This document shows, piece after piece, positions 13,443 through 25,733 of a stretch of DNA of 64,000 nucleotides. A program made the translations under genes and the position numbers. Each line of letters begins with the position of its first letter. The stretch's first letter is position 1. The notes under the pieces are model-generated. The model saw only the letters and a program-made list of their open reading frames with translations. It was not told the DNA's origin and searched no databases. The DNA comes from Membranipora membranacea (lineage: Eukaryota > Bryozoa > Gymnolaemata > Cheilostomatida > Membraniporidae), in assembly GCA_914767715.1 (NCBI GenBank), contig OU612065.1, positions 19,220,001-19,284,000 of the forward strand, read 5' to 3'.

Positions 13443-16400
13443 TCATGATTGCTCTTGGCTGTCCTGTTCCATATAAATAATATTTCCATCTTCGTTGAGT
13501 GATGTCGTTTCAGTCAATGTAAGCGTCTCACCATCCGGCAAAGAGTCCAGCAAAACATAGTGTCCATTATTGTCCTGGTATATCTTATCAGCATTTCCAA
13601 CCTATCAAAGAATGACAAGGACATTCAAAATTCAAATGATTGGAGGATGTAGAAGTTAATAGAAGATTATATAAGCAATACATATGTACATGTGTCTCCC
13701 TATCTCCTCGAAAGTGTTTGATATGAGGGAATTTTTACAGGTAATTTTATATAAATGAGCCAACGAGTCCGCAAGACTTACTTTGTTGAAAAGATGTAAG
13801 GGATGTGAAAAAACTCCCACATTTTCATCGCAACTTGGTGTGTGTGTGAAATGGAAGAAGTGTGACCATTTCTGTCTGCGGAGACAATTCCCACTGTACC
13901 AAAATTAAATATTTCTGGACAGTCCAGAACTCCCTGGTTTTACCAATATATAGTCTTACATCCAAAGAACTAACCTCATTTGATTCATCTGTATGCTCAG
14001 GAATAGCCAGCTCTATGTAATAAGTTTCATTCCCTTCCATCGATTCATCTCTTATCTCGATAGTAGTCATTCTCTGACAACAATAACAACATTGATGTAT
14101 GAAAGGTACTGTAAACATTTTGAATGTCTTTTGACTGCTTACCATCTGAGCTGAGACAATCTCATAAGTAGCTGACTTATAGGAAAGCAAATATGTCAAA
14201 TATGCAACCGATGGTCATGACAATGTCACCCATTTTTTGTCTATTTGTGGATAATGAAAATCAGAGGGGTTGAACACAATATGACATGTGCCTTATGGGT
14301 AAGTTCAGTGCAATCACTTTTAATGTCATGATGATACTGAGTACATGTTCAAACATGAGTAATCATTACTTTAGATACACGACGAATGTTTATGTGGCAA
14401 CTGAAGCACATCTTCTCAATCAAATCCAAGATTTAAGTCCCAGGGAGATCAGCATCAACTTTGATATCTTATCAAAAGGTGAGAGCACCAACTTTGCTAC
14501 CAACTTGGGTTTCCCAGTATTCAGACAGTAAATACATTACGCTATTCCTTGACATGCCCTTTCATCTGATCACAGACATGCTCACCTCATCTGTCCTGTT
14601 GTCATGTTCTACAGGGATGACAGCTGCCTCATCCTGACTGCTATGTGGGGACATGTACTCTTGGGTATCAGTTACTACAGAGCTGAACTGTGTGAGCACA
14701 GAGTCTGACTCCACAACCTCTCCGGCTGCCTGGTGGTCCTCAGTTATAAGATGTTCCGCCTGATTGGCCTGATTGTCTCTCGTCTCTGCCAGCTGTCTGG
14801 TGCATGGTACTATTAAATAGATTTGATTATTATTATTACAAGTTTTATTGAGCTCTCCATATAAGTATATTATTAACAAAAGAAAATCACAACTTGTGGA
14901 CCTCACAAACAAAAAGAATTTATTTACACAAAAATAAGACTTCAAAGATGGAGAGTAAGTGTTGACAAATATGATATATTACTGACTGACATAATTTGTT
15001 TTAAAAATTCTGATTTACCATAGTTGGTCCTTTTTATGTGTATCAATTTTGATGACTCCTTGTTTCAAATATCAATTGCATGGATAACACATGTTCTGTG
15101 AATGGTGCAGTCATACAACAGGGTTACACCTGGGGTCAATCAGCCATGATAGCAGTGATTCTTATCATGCATTTGCACCAGGAGCGCAACACACACAAAA
15201 CAATGAGCTAGTCAAGTTAATTTTCCCCTCATATTCAATAGCTATATATAATTCAGCTACCTTTCTTGCCAGTCCAGTACGCAAATAAAGTTATAAAAGC
15301 TTCCTGAAGTAGCAAGAATGGGAAAAGATTAATTAAATTTGCAACTTACTTTTGGCTTTGAGATGTCTTGACAGGGTGCCGTGTTCAGAGAAGGTTTTAC
15401 TACAGTACTTACACTGGTAAGGTTTCTCACCAGTGTGACTCCTGATGTGTCTAATCAAGCTTCCCTTCTCTCTGAATCTACGGCTACATAACTTACACAC
15501 CCAAGGAAGGTACTGAGTGTGAGTCTTCTGATGACACTTGAACGTACTCTGCAAAGAGAAGACAACAACAAATGATTAGATGGGATGAGGCAATAGGCCT
15601 ACACGGTCAAATTCAACACCTTCTATCTCACAACACAACACTACCTGCTTTAGGGCCCACTTCATCAGATATCTTATCACAGTTTTTTGTAAATAGATTT
15701 AAAGTGCAATTTTAGATACCATTTTATTCCAATATCATTTTACATTACATCAAGGAGTTAAAGACACTCCTTGATTACATTCAAGCTAAGATTTTTTAGA
15801 GAATATTTTTAGAGAGCACCCACATAAAAATTTTTATTCTCTTCTTGAGACAATACAAAACATACATACGGCTTAACTCATTCAAGACAGTCAAATACCA
15901 ACACAGAGTCCCAAGGTAGAATCTGTTCTGAAATATTCCCTTCTACTCACAGCAGTTTTGAAGTGTTTGTCACAGAGTTCACAGTGGAATGGTCTGTCAT
16001 TGGTGTGGATTTTGAGATGCTCTTTAGCGTGGGAGATTCGTTTGAACATACGTCCGCATTCACCACATTTATATGACCTCTCATCAGAATGGCATAACAT
16101 GTGCTTCTTAAAGGTATCTTTGGTGGGGAAATCTTTAGGACAATGTTTGCACTTGTAAGGTCGTTCACCTAAAACAACCAAAAGATGGAAGGCATTATAT
16201 TGTCCAATATATGTTCGATCAACGATCATAGCCTGTGAATACAAGCAAGCTACTACAGGATGAATAAGGAAATGACCCGACTTTGACCAAATACTACAAC
16301 AATAATATATACACACATCGTATGTGATTTAATCTGAAAAATAGAAGCACAACAAAGTTAAGTGAGTTCTTAATGAATAAAGAAAACAATTATGTTTAAG

Positions 16401-19400
16401 TTACCAGTGTGAGTTCTGAGGTGAAATTTTAGATTTCCTCCAGCTCTGAACGTCTTGTCACACACTGGACAGGTTCTGATTCCTTTCAGACTAAATATTC
16501 TATTCTTCAGAGCAGTGACAGCCTCATCAGGAGATCCGTGTGTGACGATAAGCAGCTGCTGCATTGCACAGGTCGCCTCTCTGTTCAAAGGTAGTGATTT
16601 TTGTCAAAGTTTGTTCGAACAGGTTCAATTCTTACTAGCAACTAAGACAGGAGATATGGTCTCAAACTGTATTCATCTAATCAAATTCGAAAACAAGACG
16701 TAACCCAAAGGGCCTGTGACATCGTATATACCTCAGTAAAAATCCAGGAATTGTGGGTTTTGTCCCACAAACACGGCATTATGGGTCTGGGCAAATACTG
16801 CTGCTATATAGATTATATGCTTTGAGAGTTGTCTATTCAACTGACAAAGCGAGACAACTCAAACAATCAAAATTAAATAAAACTTGAAAATAAACACTTG
16901 CTTGACTGCTTGCAGAGGATTGATTGTCTTAAGATCTTCTAAGCATCTGGCGTCTACCATCGGCTCCTCACCTACATACTTCTCATTGTCAGTCAGATCA
17001 CCTGTGTTCTAATGATGGAAACAAGAGAGAGATTAGATTGGTGATGTATGTCATCGTAGCATACTATACTACCATTCGAACTTGGTACATAATCTCAACC
17101 ATTGCCAATCTCTGATGACCAACGATTCAATGTTTCAAATGAAAAGATCATAAGAGAAAAAGTTTGATTTAAGCGATATAAAAACTCGCACTAACATCGC
17201 ACCACAAATTGTTGAGGGAAGGAGGTTTTTGTTTAACAATTTCTTTTCATCAAAAATTGCTTTGTCTTATCCCGCAATAAAGACTGGGGTACATCAGATG
17301 TATTTCAATGGGATGTGGTCAATATGTTCAGTTTTAGGACAGAAAGTGCTAATAGAACACAAACCTTTTCCTTTGTATGCACATGTGTTGTATGTGCCGT
17401 TAGATCACTCCTGGTGGTAGCTATATATGAACAGAGTTCACATAAGTATGAGCCTGTTGTAAAATAAGTCTTCAAGTGTTCCTTCAGTGCTGTCACACTG
17501 TCATACTCTTGTTGACACATCTATAAGTAGGTAATGTGAAAGCCATTTCAACTTACATGTATGTTTGAAAACCCTTCATAGATGGTGGAAATCAATAGTA
17601 GAGATTGCTGTCCAATCAACATCTGCCTATACAGAACCTGGTGCAGTCATTACTGGTGACGATAGACAAGCGACTATTTTTACCATCATTATTATCATAA
17701 TTGGCTCTTAAATTTTAGCTTCTGAGGCCTAATTTTGCATTTTAGACATCAGATTGATCATCAATATGTTTTTGATAGGCTTTTATTTCGCAAATCATTT
17801 GACCATACGAATGTCCTATCATAGCTGCACATGATGGCCCCTTACCAGGCACTTCCTGAAGAAGATGGCAGCTCCAGTCTCAGTAAAACATTTGACAGCC
17901 GCTTCTATAGAGTTGTCTAGTTTAGTAGATATATGTACACGTATCGGCTCCTGGTCTCCTTCCTCATCAGTAATAGTCTGAGGTATCTGTACAATCTCAT
18001 CTTCATCCATATCTGAGTCACCTGCAGCATTAACCTAGACAAACACGCAGATTAATCAGAGCTAGAGCTAGAACCAATAGGGACATAATGATTACAGCCG
18101 CCAGTAATTAAAAGTCTTGTGAAAGGAAAATGAAAGACAATTTTTTTTAGATTTTAAGAGTTTCAAGATGATGATGTTAACCAGATGCATTATCCTTGCA
18201 TGGAAAGAATTTTACCCAGCACTGAGGAAGAATAACTCAACAAGTTTGGTTGGTGAAAACAAGAAAGATAAAAGATATCAATTCTTCTCTAGGAATTTTC
18301 AAAAACTAAATAAAATGTGTGTAATGATCCACATGATCTACCAAATTTATTTTACCTCTATCACTCCTTTAGGTAGATGACTATCATCAGAGTCTGTAAC
18401 TCCTGTCTCCACACCGAGTATACCCTCAGCAGGTGGTCTGTTTACTCCGCTATCTATACCGGATACACCTGCCTCTTCTATACCGGGTACATCCTCAGAC
18501 AGAATCAGAAACTCGAGAGGCTGTTCTCTCAGCAGATCTGATTTCATAGTAACAGGTCCATCACCTAGCACCTCAGCATCGCCTGGCAGAGGAATCTTAC
18601 GGCCGTAGTTTGGTAACTCACAGTCCAGCTTCTGAGTGCATGGTGTTCTGAAAATGTGTAGTACACAAGTTTTATTTAAAAAAAATTAATATCAATGGGA
18701 GAAAATTCCCCGAGTCTAAATTTGAGGGGATGTTGAGGTAAATAATCATATTTGAGCATATTTAGGAAGTTGTCTGGCCTCGTAGTTTGGATTTTCTGTA
18801 GCTACAAACATGACTTACTGGCTTTTAAGATGGCGTGTCAGAGCTCCAGATTCTCTGAATGCTCGATGACATCTTGAACATTGGAATGGTCGAACATCTG
18901 TGTGTCTACGCTCATGTCTGACTAAGGAACCTCTAGTCTTGAAGGCAAACGTACATGGCTCATAGCTGCATTTGTATGGTTTATCTTCGGAATGTGTCTG
19001 GATGTGCACCTTCAAGGATTGTGCCTTAAAAGGAAATCATCAGAGAACATTTAATATTGTACAACACTCGATTGAGCAAGTAGGAAAACTAGGAAGGAGC
19101 GCAAAAGACAGCCAAGTGGTATGCTCATTGTATAGTGTTGTACTCACTGTTTTAAGCTTAAGATGACAGATTTTACATGTCAAAGATCTTTCTATCTTCT
19201 CTGCACTATGGACTCGGTTGATATGAGCTGTAAAGAAAAAGGCAACATTTCTTCAATTATACTGCCCGATCATACATAGTCAGTTCTTCTAGCAGTCTGC
19301 TCTCTAAATACGTAGAATGTCTTTATCACAATGCAATATTAATCCTGGAGACCCCTCATTATGTTTTGTATGAAATAGACAGTTTTCTGCGCTCTTATTT

Positions 19401-20523
19401 ATGCCTCAATTTGGAGTTGTCCTCTCTCCAGTTTGGTACTTTTAACCCAAGCCGCATAGGAAAAACCTGCTGAAAGAGGGTTATATTGAAAACCGCTAAT
19501 GTTAGGATAAAAATGATTTTTGATTAAGAGTCTGCACCATTGAAAACCCTGTGGGACAGTGTTTTCAAATCATTTGATGCTTGAATGTTGATAAATCTCT
19601 AATTTTAGTGAGGAAACTCATGAAAGATTCTGCCAAATTGTCCGCAAAACAGGCGGAAAATGCTATAATTGACTATCCAAATATTAAAATTATTTCCCAA
19701 ACTATGTTCATATGAGTTTTCAATGTTGCAGTTTCTGAATCAAAATTAATTTTTATCCTACTATATGCAGTTTTCAAGATAACCCTCTTTTCAGCACGTT
19801 TTTCCTATGCTGCGTGGGTTAAAAGTACCAAACTGGAGAGAGGACAACTGCAAATTGAGGCCTACATCAAAGCTCAGAAAACTGTCTATAAACTCACCAC
19901 ACAATGTTGCAGATCTCGTGAACACATCATTGCAATGTGGACACTTATGATTTTCCACTTTTGGCAATGTTATCTTATCAGCGGGAATTAGAAGTCTTCG
20001 GATATCTACAGTATCAGGAACGGCTAGCTCATTTATCTGATTATCTTCATTGTTTTTTATCCGAAACACCAATTTTTGTGATGGTTCAGCATTGGTCCTG
20101 AAAAGAAGGATAAAAAAATCATAAACATATGAGAAAGTTATACATACATATGTATATTACAATGATAATAATGTGGCCACAATGACGTTAGATCAGTCAA
20201 AAACTGGCTCTACTTGACTCACATTATAATGTGGCTGCATGGGAGAGATAATATATTCAACTTCACTCAGTGATCTTTCAGCTACAACATGTAAGGCTGT
20301 GGGAGATGACTGTATTAAAAATTCTGGATCAGTATTATATAAGCAACATCAACTTTCTGATGACTGAGAGTCCTTACCCAGTATTCAGAGGACATACTGA
20401 TTTTTTGTGCTCAACAAATGCCATGATATCAGTGAACGTTTGTTTACACTTTCCACATGAATGTACATCCTCCTCCACTTCACCACAAGCCACCACCATT
20501 GTATCCTCTCCGTTATCTGCCAT
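13443..20523 (-). CDS. E4F1: Transcription factor E4F1 orthologue, multi-C2H2 zinc finger
   Basis: Fourteen exons read on the minus strand: 20523-20378, 20097-19898, 19227-19148, 19024-18819, 18647-18356, 18034-17846, 17520-17365, 17008-16902, 16580-16405, 16168-15951, 15548-15350, 14809-14586, 14073-13975, 13601-13443. Phases close to 816 aa, against about 780 in vertebrates. An N-terminal C2HC-like finger (CGKC...H...C) is followed by a first C2H2 block containing FRESGALTRHLKS, then an acidic middle region, a second block of about six fingers (FREKGSLIRH, FSEHGTLSRHL), and an acidic tail with FSSVVTDTQEY. That tail motif, the N-terminal finger and the two-block layout are diagnostic of E4F1. 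By family knowledge E4F1 is a nuclear DNA-binding factor and atypical ubiquitin E3 linked to p53, the cell cycle and mitochondrial metabolism genes. One finger in exon 7 has lost its second histidine. The intron between exons 8 and 9 appears to use a GC donor. Confidence 0.93.
19378..19886. mobile_element. TA-flanked MITE, copy 1
   Basis: A 509-bp element with long, imperfect terminal inverted repeats beginning GACAGTTTTCTG and ending in the complement. TA dinucleotides at 19376-19377 and 19887-19888 look like the TA target duplication of Tc1/mariner-type transposition. It sits in E4F1 intron 2, its right end about 10 bases inside the intron from the exon 2 splice donor at 19897. No transposase frame is present. 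A second copy lies at 29436-29923. Confidence 0.85.
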
Positions 20524-20831
20524 ATCTAACAAATATGTCCATCTAATTCAGCATCAGCACAATGGTCACCACAATCCTGCAAGCAATGGTTGATATTAAC
20601 GTCCGTCAGGATGAGGAATTGATCTTGTTATGAGTCATTATCAACAACCTGCAGGCACCTGTATCAGCACCTGAGCTACCACCAGTGATGTCTGATCCAA
20701 ACAAAAATTGACAACTTAATTCAATGGTGTGCATCAATGGTCATGGAGTTCATTGTGTGCATGCTACTGAGGATACTGATTATTAATGATTGAATGTATG
20801 TTTTCACACATAGGGAAGGATTGTGAGATCA

Positions 20832-21816
20832 TAGGGGAAGGCAGGGTATGTTGAGCCAGTTTTTGAATATTTGATTGTAACATGCAGTTGAATGGTGCTA
20901 GATTAACAAAAACTTGGCACTGAAATTGGTCTTCATGTCTTCCATCAACATGAGTAAGGTCAGAAACCTATTGCAGCAAGAAAATGAAATATTGCTGTTT
21001 CAAAAAAAATTGGGAAGCGGCTCAACGTGCCCCAAGCACGGGGCACGTCGAGCCGGGTCCGCATTTTGTATGGGGTACGTTGAGCCAGTCTGTTATGGTC
21101 ATCTCCTTGATGGTAATAACTTTTTAATTCATTGCAACCATAAGAAATAAAGAAAAGCAACAAAATTCATTGCAACAGCGCATTTTTTTCACACAATTGA
21201 ACTATAAAATATGATTCGCAACACAAAATAAATATCTGAAACATTTGCGGTAGAGGAAAACTTGCACACGGCAAACTTGATGATAAGTGAAAGGAAAAGT
21301 AAACTCAGAGTAATTTCATTAGAGAAACATGAATTCCAATGTCTTGTTTTTGTATGTGTAAGTGTTGTCGAATAGTTTAGAATATAAACTTCATATACAC
21401 TTTCATCATATAACATTCATACTGCGGGGCATGGCTCAACGTGCCCCAACGGGCATGGTTCAACGTGCCTCAACAGCCTGTATTTCACTTTCAACTCGAG
21501 TTAAACAAAATTTCTCCATCAGAGATAAGTTTAGATTATGTGAAATTGAGACCAAATATGATGTTATCACATAAAAAAATTTCTCAGTCACGCCTTGTTG
21601 GGAATAGATGACATTTCTGTCGATATGCGCATTATTTAATTTTTACGCTAAAACGATGTAAAACTAAATAATTATCTTCCCTTAGTAGCTATCATTTTCT
21701 TTGTGTGTTTAAAAAGGGTGCCTTTAGTCACTTGACCTCTGATGGAGGGGAAAACTTAAAACATAAAATGGTATTTGAAAAAAGTGGGGTGGATCAACGT
21801 GCCCCGCCTTCCCCTA
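20832..21816. mobile_element. Non-autonomous DNA transposon with GGGGCACGTTGAGCC repeats
   Basis: The left end TAGGGGAAGGCAGGG and the right end, read in reverse complement as TAGGGGAAGGCGGGG, form terminal inverted repeats of about 26 bp with four mismatches. The motif GGGGCACGTTGAGCC or its complement recurs inside near 21025-21055, 21073-21087 and 21424-21475 as well as at both ends. No transposase reading frame is visible. The element occupies the spacer just upstream of the E4F1 start. No clean target-site duplication is seen. Confidence 0.75.
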
Positions 21817-22103
21817 CATTATTGTATAAAAAATGTTGTAAGTTAGTGAGTGACCAGTTCTGTTGAATGTATAACATCATTCACTAGCTAGTCAGTGATT
21901 CCTTATATATATATAGGCCTAACACACACAAACGAAACTAGTTATAAAATATATCATCAGTGGACGTGGTGTTGGGTATACAGTCTACTAATTCTATTCT
22001 ATTATCATCATCAATCCTATTGAATTATAGTATACAACAGTTTCATTAGAAAACTTCATTCTATGGTATAATAAACTTACCAACTTTACATGTATTGTGT
22101 GTT

Positions 22104-23164
22104 TCATTGTGTACAATACATACAGGCATTGTTGTTAATGTACAGTGTATTGTATGCAGGAAGAAGAATAATGTAGAATGTATGTATGTGATTGTCACTG
22201 TCTGTGTATGAATTAAATAAAATTGACAGGGTAAGAGTGGCAAGGGTAAAACCAATACAATACTTCTTTCTCATGTAGACTCTGTGGTCCATTTTGGTCT
22301 TGGACACAGCTAATGTCACAATATCATGCATGGCCTTAATGCTTTCAACCTAGTATTCGATTTAAAAAGTCAAGAAAACTTACCAAGAATTGGGCTGGGT
22401 GGTCGTAATTTGCCAAAAAATGGAGGTCTTATTTGTTTTATGCGCAAGTGCAATTTAATGCCCATTTCCGGATATGGAAATGCTCCATTTTTTAGGAGTT
22501 GTGCTATCACACGCTGAAGTTTTTGTATTCTGCTAATGGTAAAAGGCTTGTCTTCTCCTGAAAAGAATAGCATGCCTTGGATTGGTCCAAACAACACATG
22601 TGAAATAACTGTGTCAAACATTACCACTTGTTTAAATATCCGGCTTGTAAGTAACAAACCATTGAATTCCATATCTGGAATAGCATCATTAGCTTTCTTT
22701 TGCAAAACAAAGGGCTTGCAAAAATAGCCAGTCCCTAGTAGCAATCTAGAAATGCCCTAATCATCGACACTGTATGGGGTATAATTACTGTTTGCAATTT
22801 TGTAAACAAGACAATTTCTCAGGCTAATTATTCATGCTACTAGGGACAGCCAATCAGATAACAGTCAGATGGGTCCCTGTCTTTAGTGTCCTAACCGTAT
22901 AACGCTATGACACTATTTCCATTCTAAGAGAAGAATCTAATTCAGTGTAACAAACAAATCATCAGACACTCCCTGTTCATCATCTGATGAAAGTTATTAC
23001 TATTAGATACTTACTACTATGACTCTTGGTCCCTGATAGCTAGTAGTACAGTACCAAGGAGGTAACAGTGTTAGTGCCCTATCACTAAGATGTGCTGGTT
23101 GAGTCATCAGCAGTTCTAGATACTGTTTTAAAGCCTCATGGTATGTATTATTTATTACTTTGAG
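22104..23164 (-). CDS. Unresolved minus-strand coding-like exons, unknown product
   Basis: Three minus-strand stretches look like exons. About 23160-23014 has a good GTAAGT donor and contains LSDRALTLLPPW. The stretch 22745-22384 is about 120 codons, contains FGPIQGMLFFSGEDKPFTIS and ends at a consensus donor G|GTAAGT. The stretch 22349 to about 22220 contains KMDHRVYMRKKYCIGFTLAT. Their composition resembles an ordinary cytoplasmic protein and I see no domain I recognise. The splice phases I can find do not join the three cleanly, so exon edges or start are missing, or the gene is decayed. A further open minus stretch at 23864-23622 may belong to the same locus. Confidence 0.35.
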
Positions 23165-23945
23165 TTTGAACTTTGTCAAATACAAATAAATGCATACTAT
23201 ATAATATATTATTCAAGACATGAATATATATTTAATATATATATATAGTGATGATATTATTATAATATAGACCTACGTAGTTCTTGCTGTGCCTGTTGTG
23301 AATTAGATAACCAACTAATATTCTTTTGAACCAAGGAAGGATTGAAGGGATCTTCTTAGTTTGGTCAATGAGGTTTAGTTCATTGGTTTGGTAATACCAA
23401 GGAACAGTGATATTACTCTCTGTCCTTGTAGTTGAACATCAGGGTAGGTACTAAACAGTTGGGCCAGTCACTTTTACAGTGGTGTTTTTTATTCCCAATA
23501 TAAATTATTATAGTCCACAATAATAGTAAAGGTATTTTTATACATAATAAGTTCTTTATAGTTATCATTATCATTATGCGATAATCTTGACTGTGTCATT
23601 TCATGTTTGTCTGTTCTTATTCTAAATTATCACTGCCATGAAGCTGAAGTCCAGCTGATCCGCTGTGTCTTGTCGTGTGGTTAGATGATATAATGTTTTG
23701 TTACGAAAACAATTTTGCGAAGGAAAGTAGCCTAAGTCAACTGGAATGCAGATTGACTGTAGCAAACATAGGCCAGAATGAATGACAAATATATCGGGAA
23801 TAAAGTCAGTCACGTCTAAATGGACTTGAACAGACAAAGCAATTTTCCCGTTGATTTTCTAGGCACGAGCTGTGGTATATCAAAGATTGACTATCGGATG
23901 AACTTATCTGTTGGTTTAGGGGGGGGGAGGAATACATGTACTACA

Positions 23946-24180
23946 CCAATATACCAATTAGCTCAATTTTTTAGAGCGCCTGCCCTCTGACGCACAAGCG
24001 TCGGAGCTCGGGATCGAATCCTGCTGCAGTCTACCGACTACTGGGCTCAATTGATGGCCCAGGTGTGCTCCGACCTGCCTGCAAACCGAGAGCAAACCTG
24101 TTACAAAAGTTTACAAATTTGACTGTGGTACAATCAGGGAGAATTCATTAATTCTCCCTGGTACACTGAATTGGCCAATT
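23946..24180 (+). mobile_element. tRNA-derived SINE, family 1 copy 1
   Basis: Positions 23958-23978 resemble a tRNA A box (TTAGCTCAATTTTTTAGAGCG) and 24000-24019 a B box (GGGATCGAATCC), at the spacing expected of a polymerase III internal promoter. A tRNA-unrelated body follows with GCTCCGACCTGCCTGCAAAC near 24067-24086. The same head and body occur inverted at 27170-27330. The right boundary is uncertain. A perfect palindrome AGGGAGAATT..AATTCTCCCT lies within at about 24138-24160. Confidence 0.7.
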
Positions 24181-25733
24181 ACTCAGCTTCAATCTTTATC
24201 TTAGCACAGCACATGAGTTTGAGATGCATTTTACTGTCAATAGTACAACAGAAGCTGTGATTGAGCAGTAATAACTCCTTACATGAGTCCAGTGTTTGAT
24301 CAGACCAGTCTCTAGTGGCAGGGATTAAATATTAAGTGTCTTCAGCGCAGATTAGTAGATTGTATTATAATGCTAATTTGGGTGTGTGCTTAGCCCGTCT
24401 TGGCATAGCTTGACAAGACAGGCTAGAGTATGCTCAACTGTCTCTTTTGTAGGCTTATGTATGTTGAATAAATGGCAATGGATGACCCACTCATTATATA
24501 AAAACTGCATCAACAATGTTGGTTACAAATGATAATCAAAAATAATTAATCATTAAGTCAGTCATTGCAAGGTTAAATCCTGGCAGGCACATGCAAGCTC
24601 ATCAATTTCATCAGACAAGCTTAAAATGAGCATAAAAAGTTTTTATTCAACAATCTTTGGAGATAAAGCTAGGGGTTTCTGCCAAAAGATAGACAAATTA
24701 TTTCATTTAGCGGCCCTACAGAGTAGGAGGAGGTGATTTTGATCTAATTTATCCTTGAATGTGGTAGACTGTGACCAGCAGTGTTCCAGTTCACAGTCAT
24801 CAGCTGTACAAAATTGTTAATCTGTAGTATTATTACATACCTAGCAATCAATGTCGGATAGGAATTTTATTACTTTTATGACGTGTCTTAAAATTATAAA
24901 CAATTGATATATTTGATGGTGTTGACATACTCCAGTTTATGTCTTCTAGTCAATCACTATTATTCATTATTATTCAGGAAGTCCGTCAAATCTTCCAAAT
25001 CATTTCACTTTTTCAAATTGAATGTGAAAAAGACAAACGTGGTGTTGTGTCAACAAGGTTATTCATTTCAATGTACTTTTGTTTAGAAGCAGGTACCAGA
25101 CGAACAGATCTGATATCTCTCTATCTGCCACCCAATGACAATCATGTTACCGTAAGTGTTCACTTTTACCAGGCTCTCATCGGTCGTCATCATCTTTTAT
25201 GTTTACTTTTCGCTCAAATTGCATTAGACCATTTTATTATTATCAGATCTTTGTCATTAATGTTGAAGAGCAGAAGGTTTAACTCTAAAAATTCCCAACA
25301 CTAGTGTGTGTGGTAGACAGTGAAAGTGTTATTGATAACTCTCAACATAATGAGTCGGGACATCAATATTGCTGTTGTTATGTTGATATACCACTAACTT
25401 TTTCCAACAACTCATATTTTTCCCCTCCATCACATCTCATTGAGAAGAGATACATTTCAATAATGTTAGTAAATGTTAGTAGGAACCGCCAAACCAGTCA
25501 ATATAGTTTTTGTTGATAATTGATTCTTTTCACTTGGTTTAGTTTCCTGATCCTGTTAATTGAGCAATTTAAATTCCATCAATTGTCCCCATAGATTATC
25601 TGTGACCTAACTCATATTTGGTGATATTCTACAATAACTAGACATGTTCTCATCTTCGTTTTTTTTTAATTTCAGGCAGTTGCTCACCCGCTTCAATGGC
25701 ACCCAGTCGCTCATATGTATAAACGGCTCTCGA
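24181..25733. other. Intergenic/5' leader region of the apyrase gene
   Basis: I see no coding exon here. The reading frames are short and lack paired splice sites. The 5' untranslated exon or exons of the apyrase gene should lie here, because the first coding exon is preceded by a strong pyrimidine tract and acceptor ending at 25675. Confidence 0.4.
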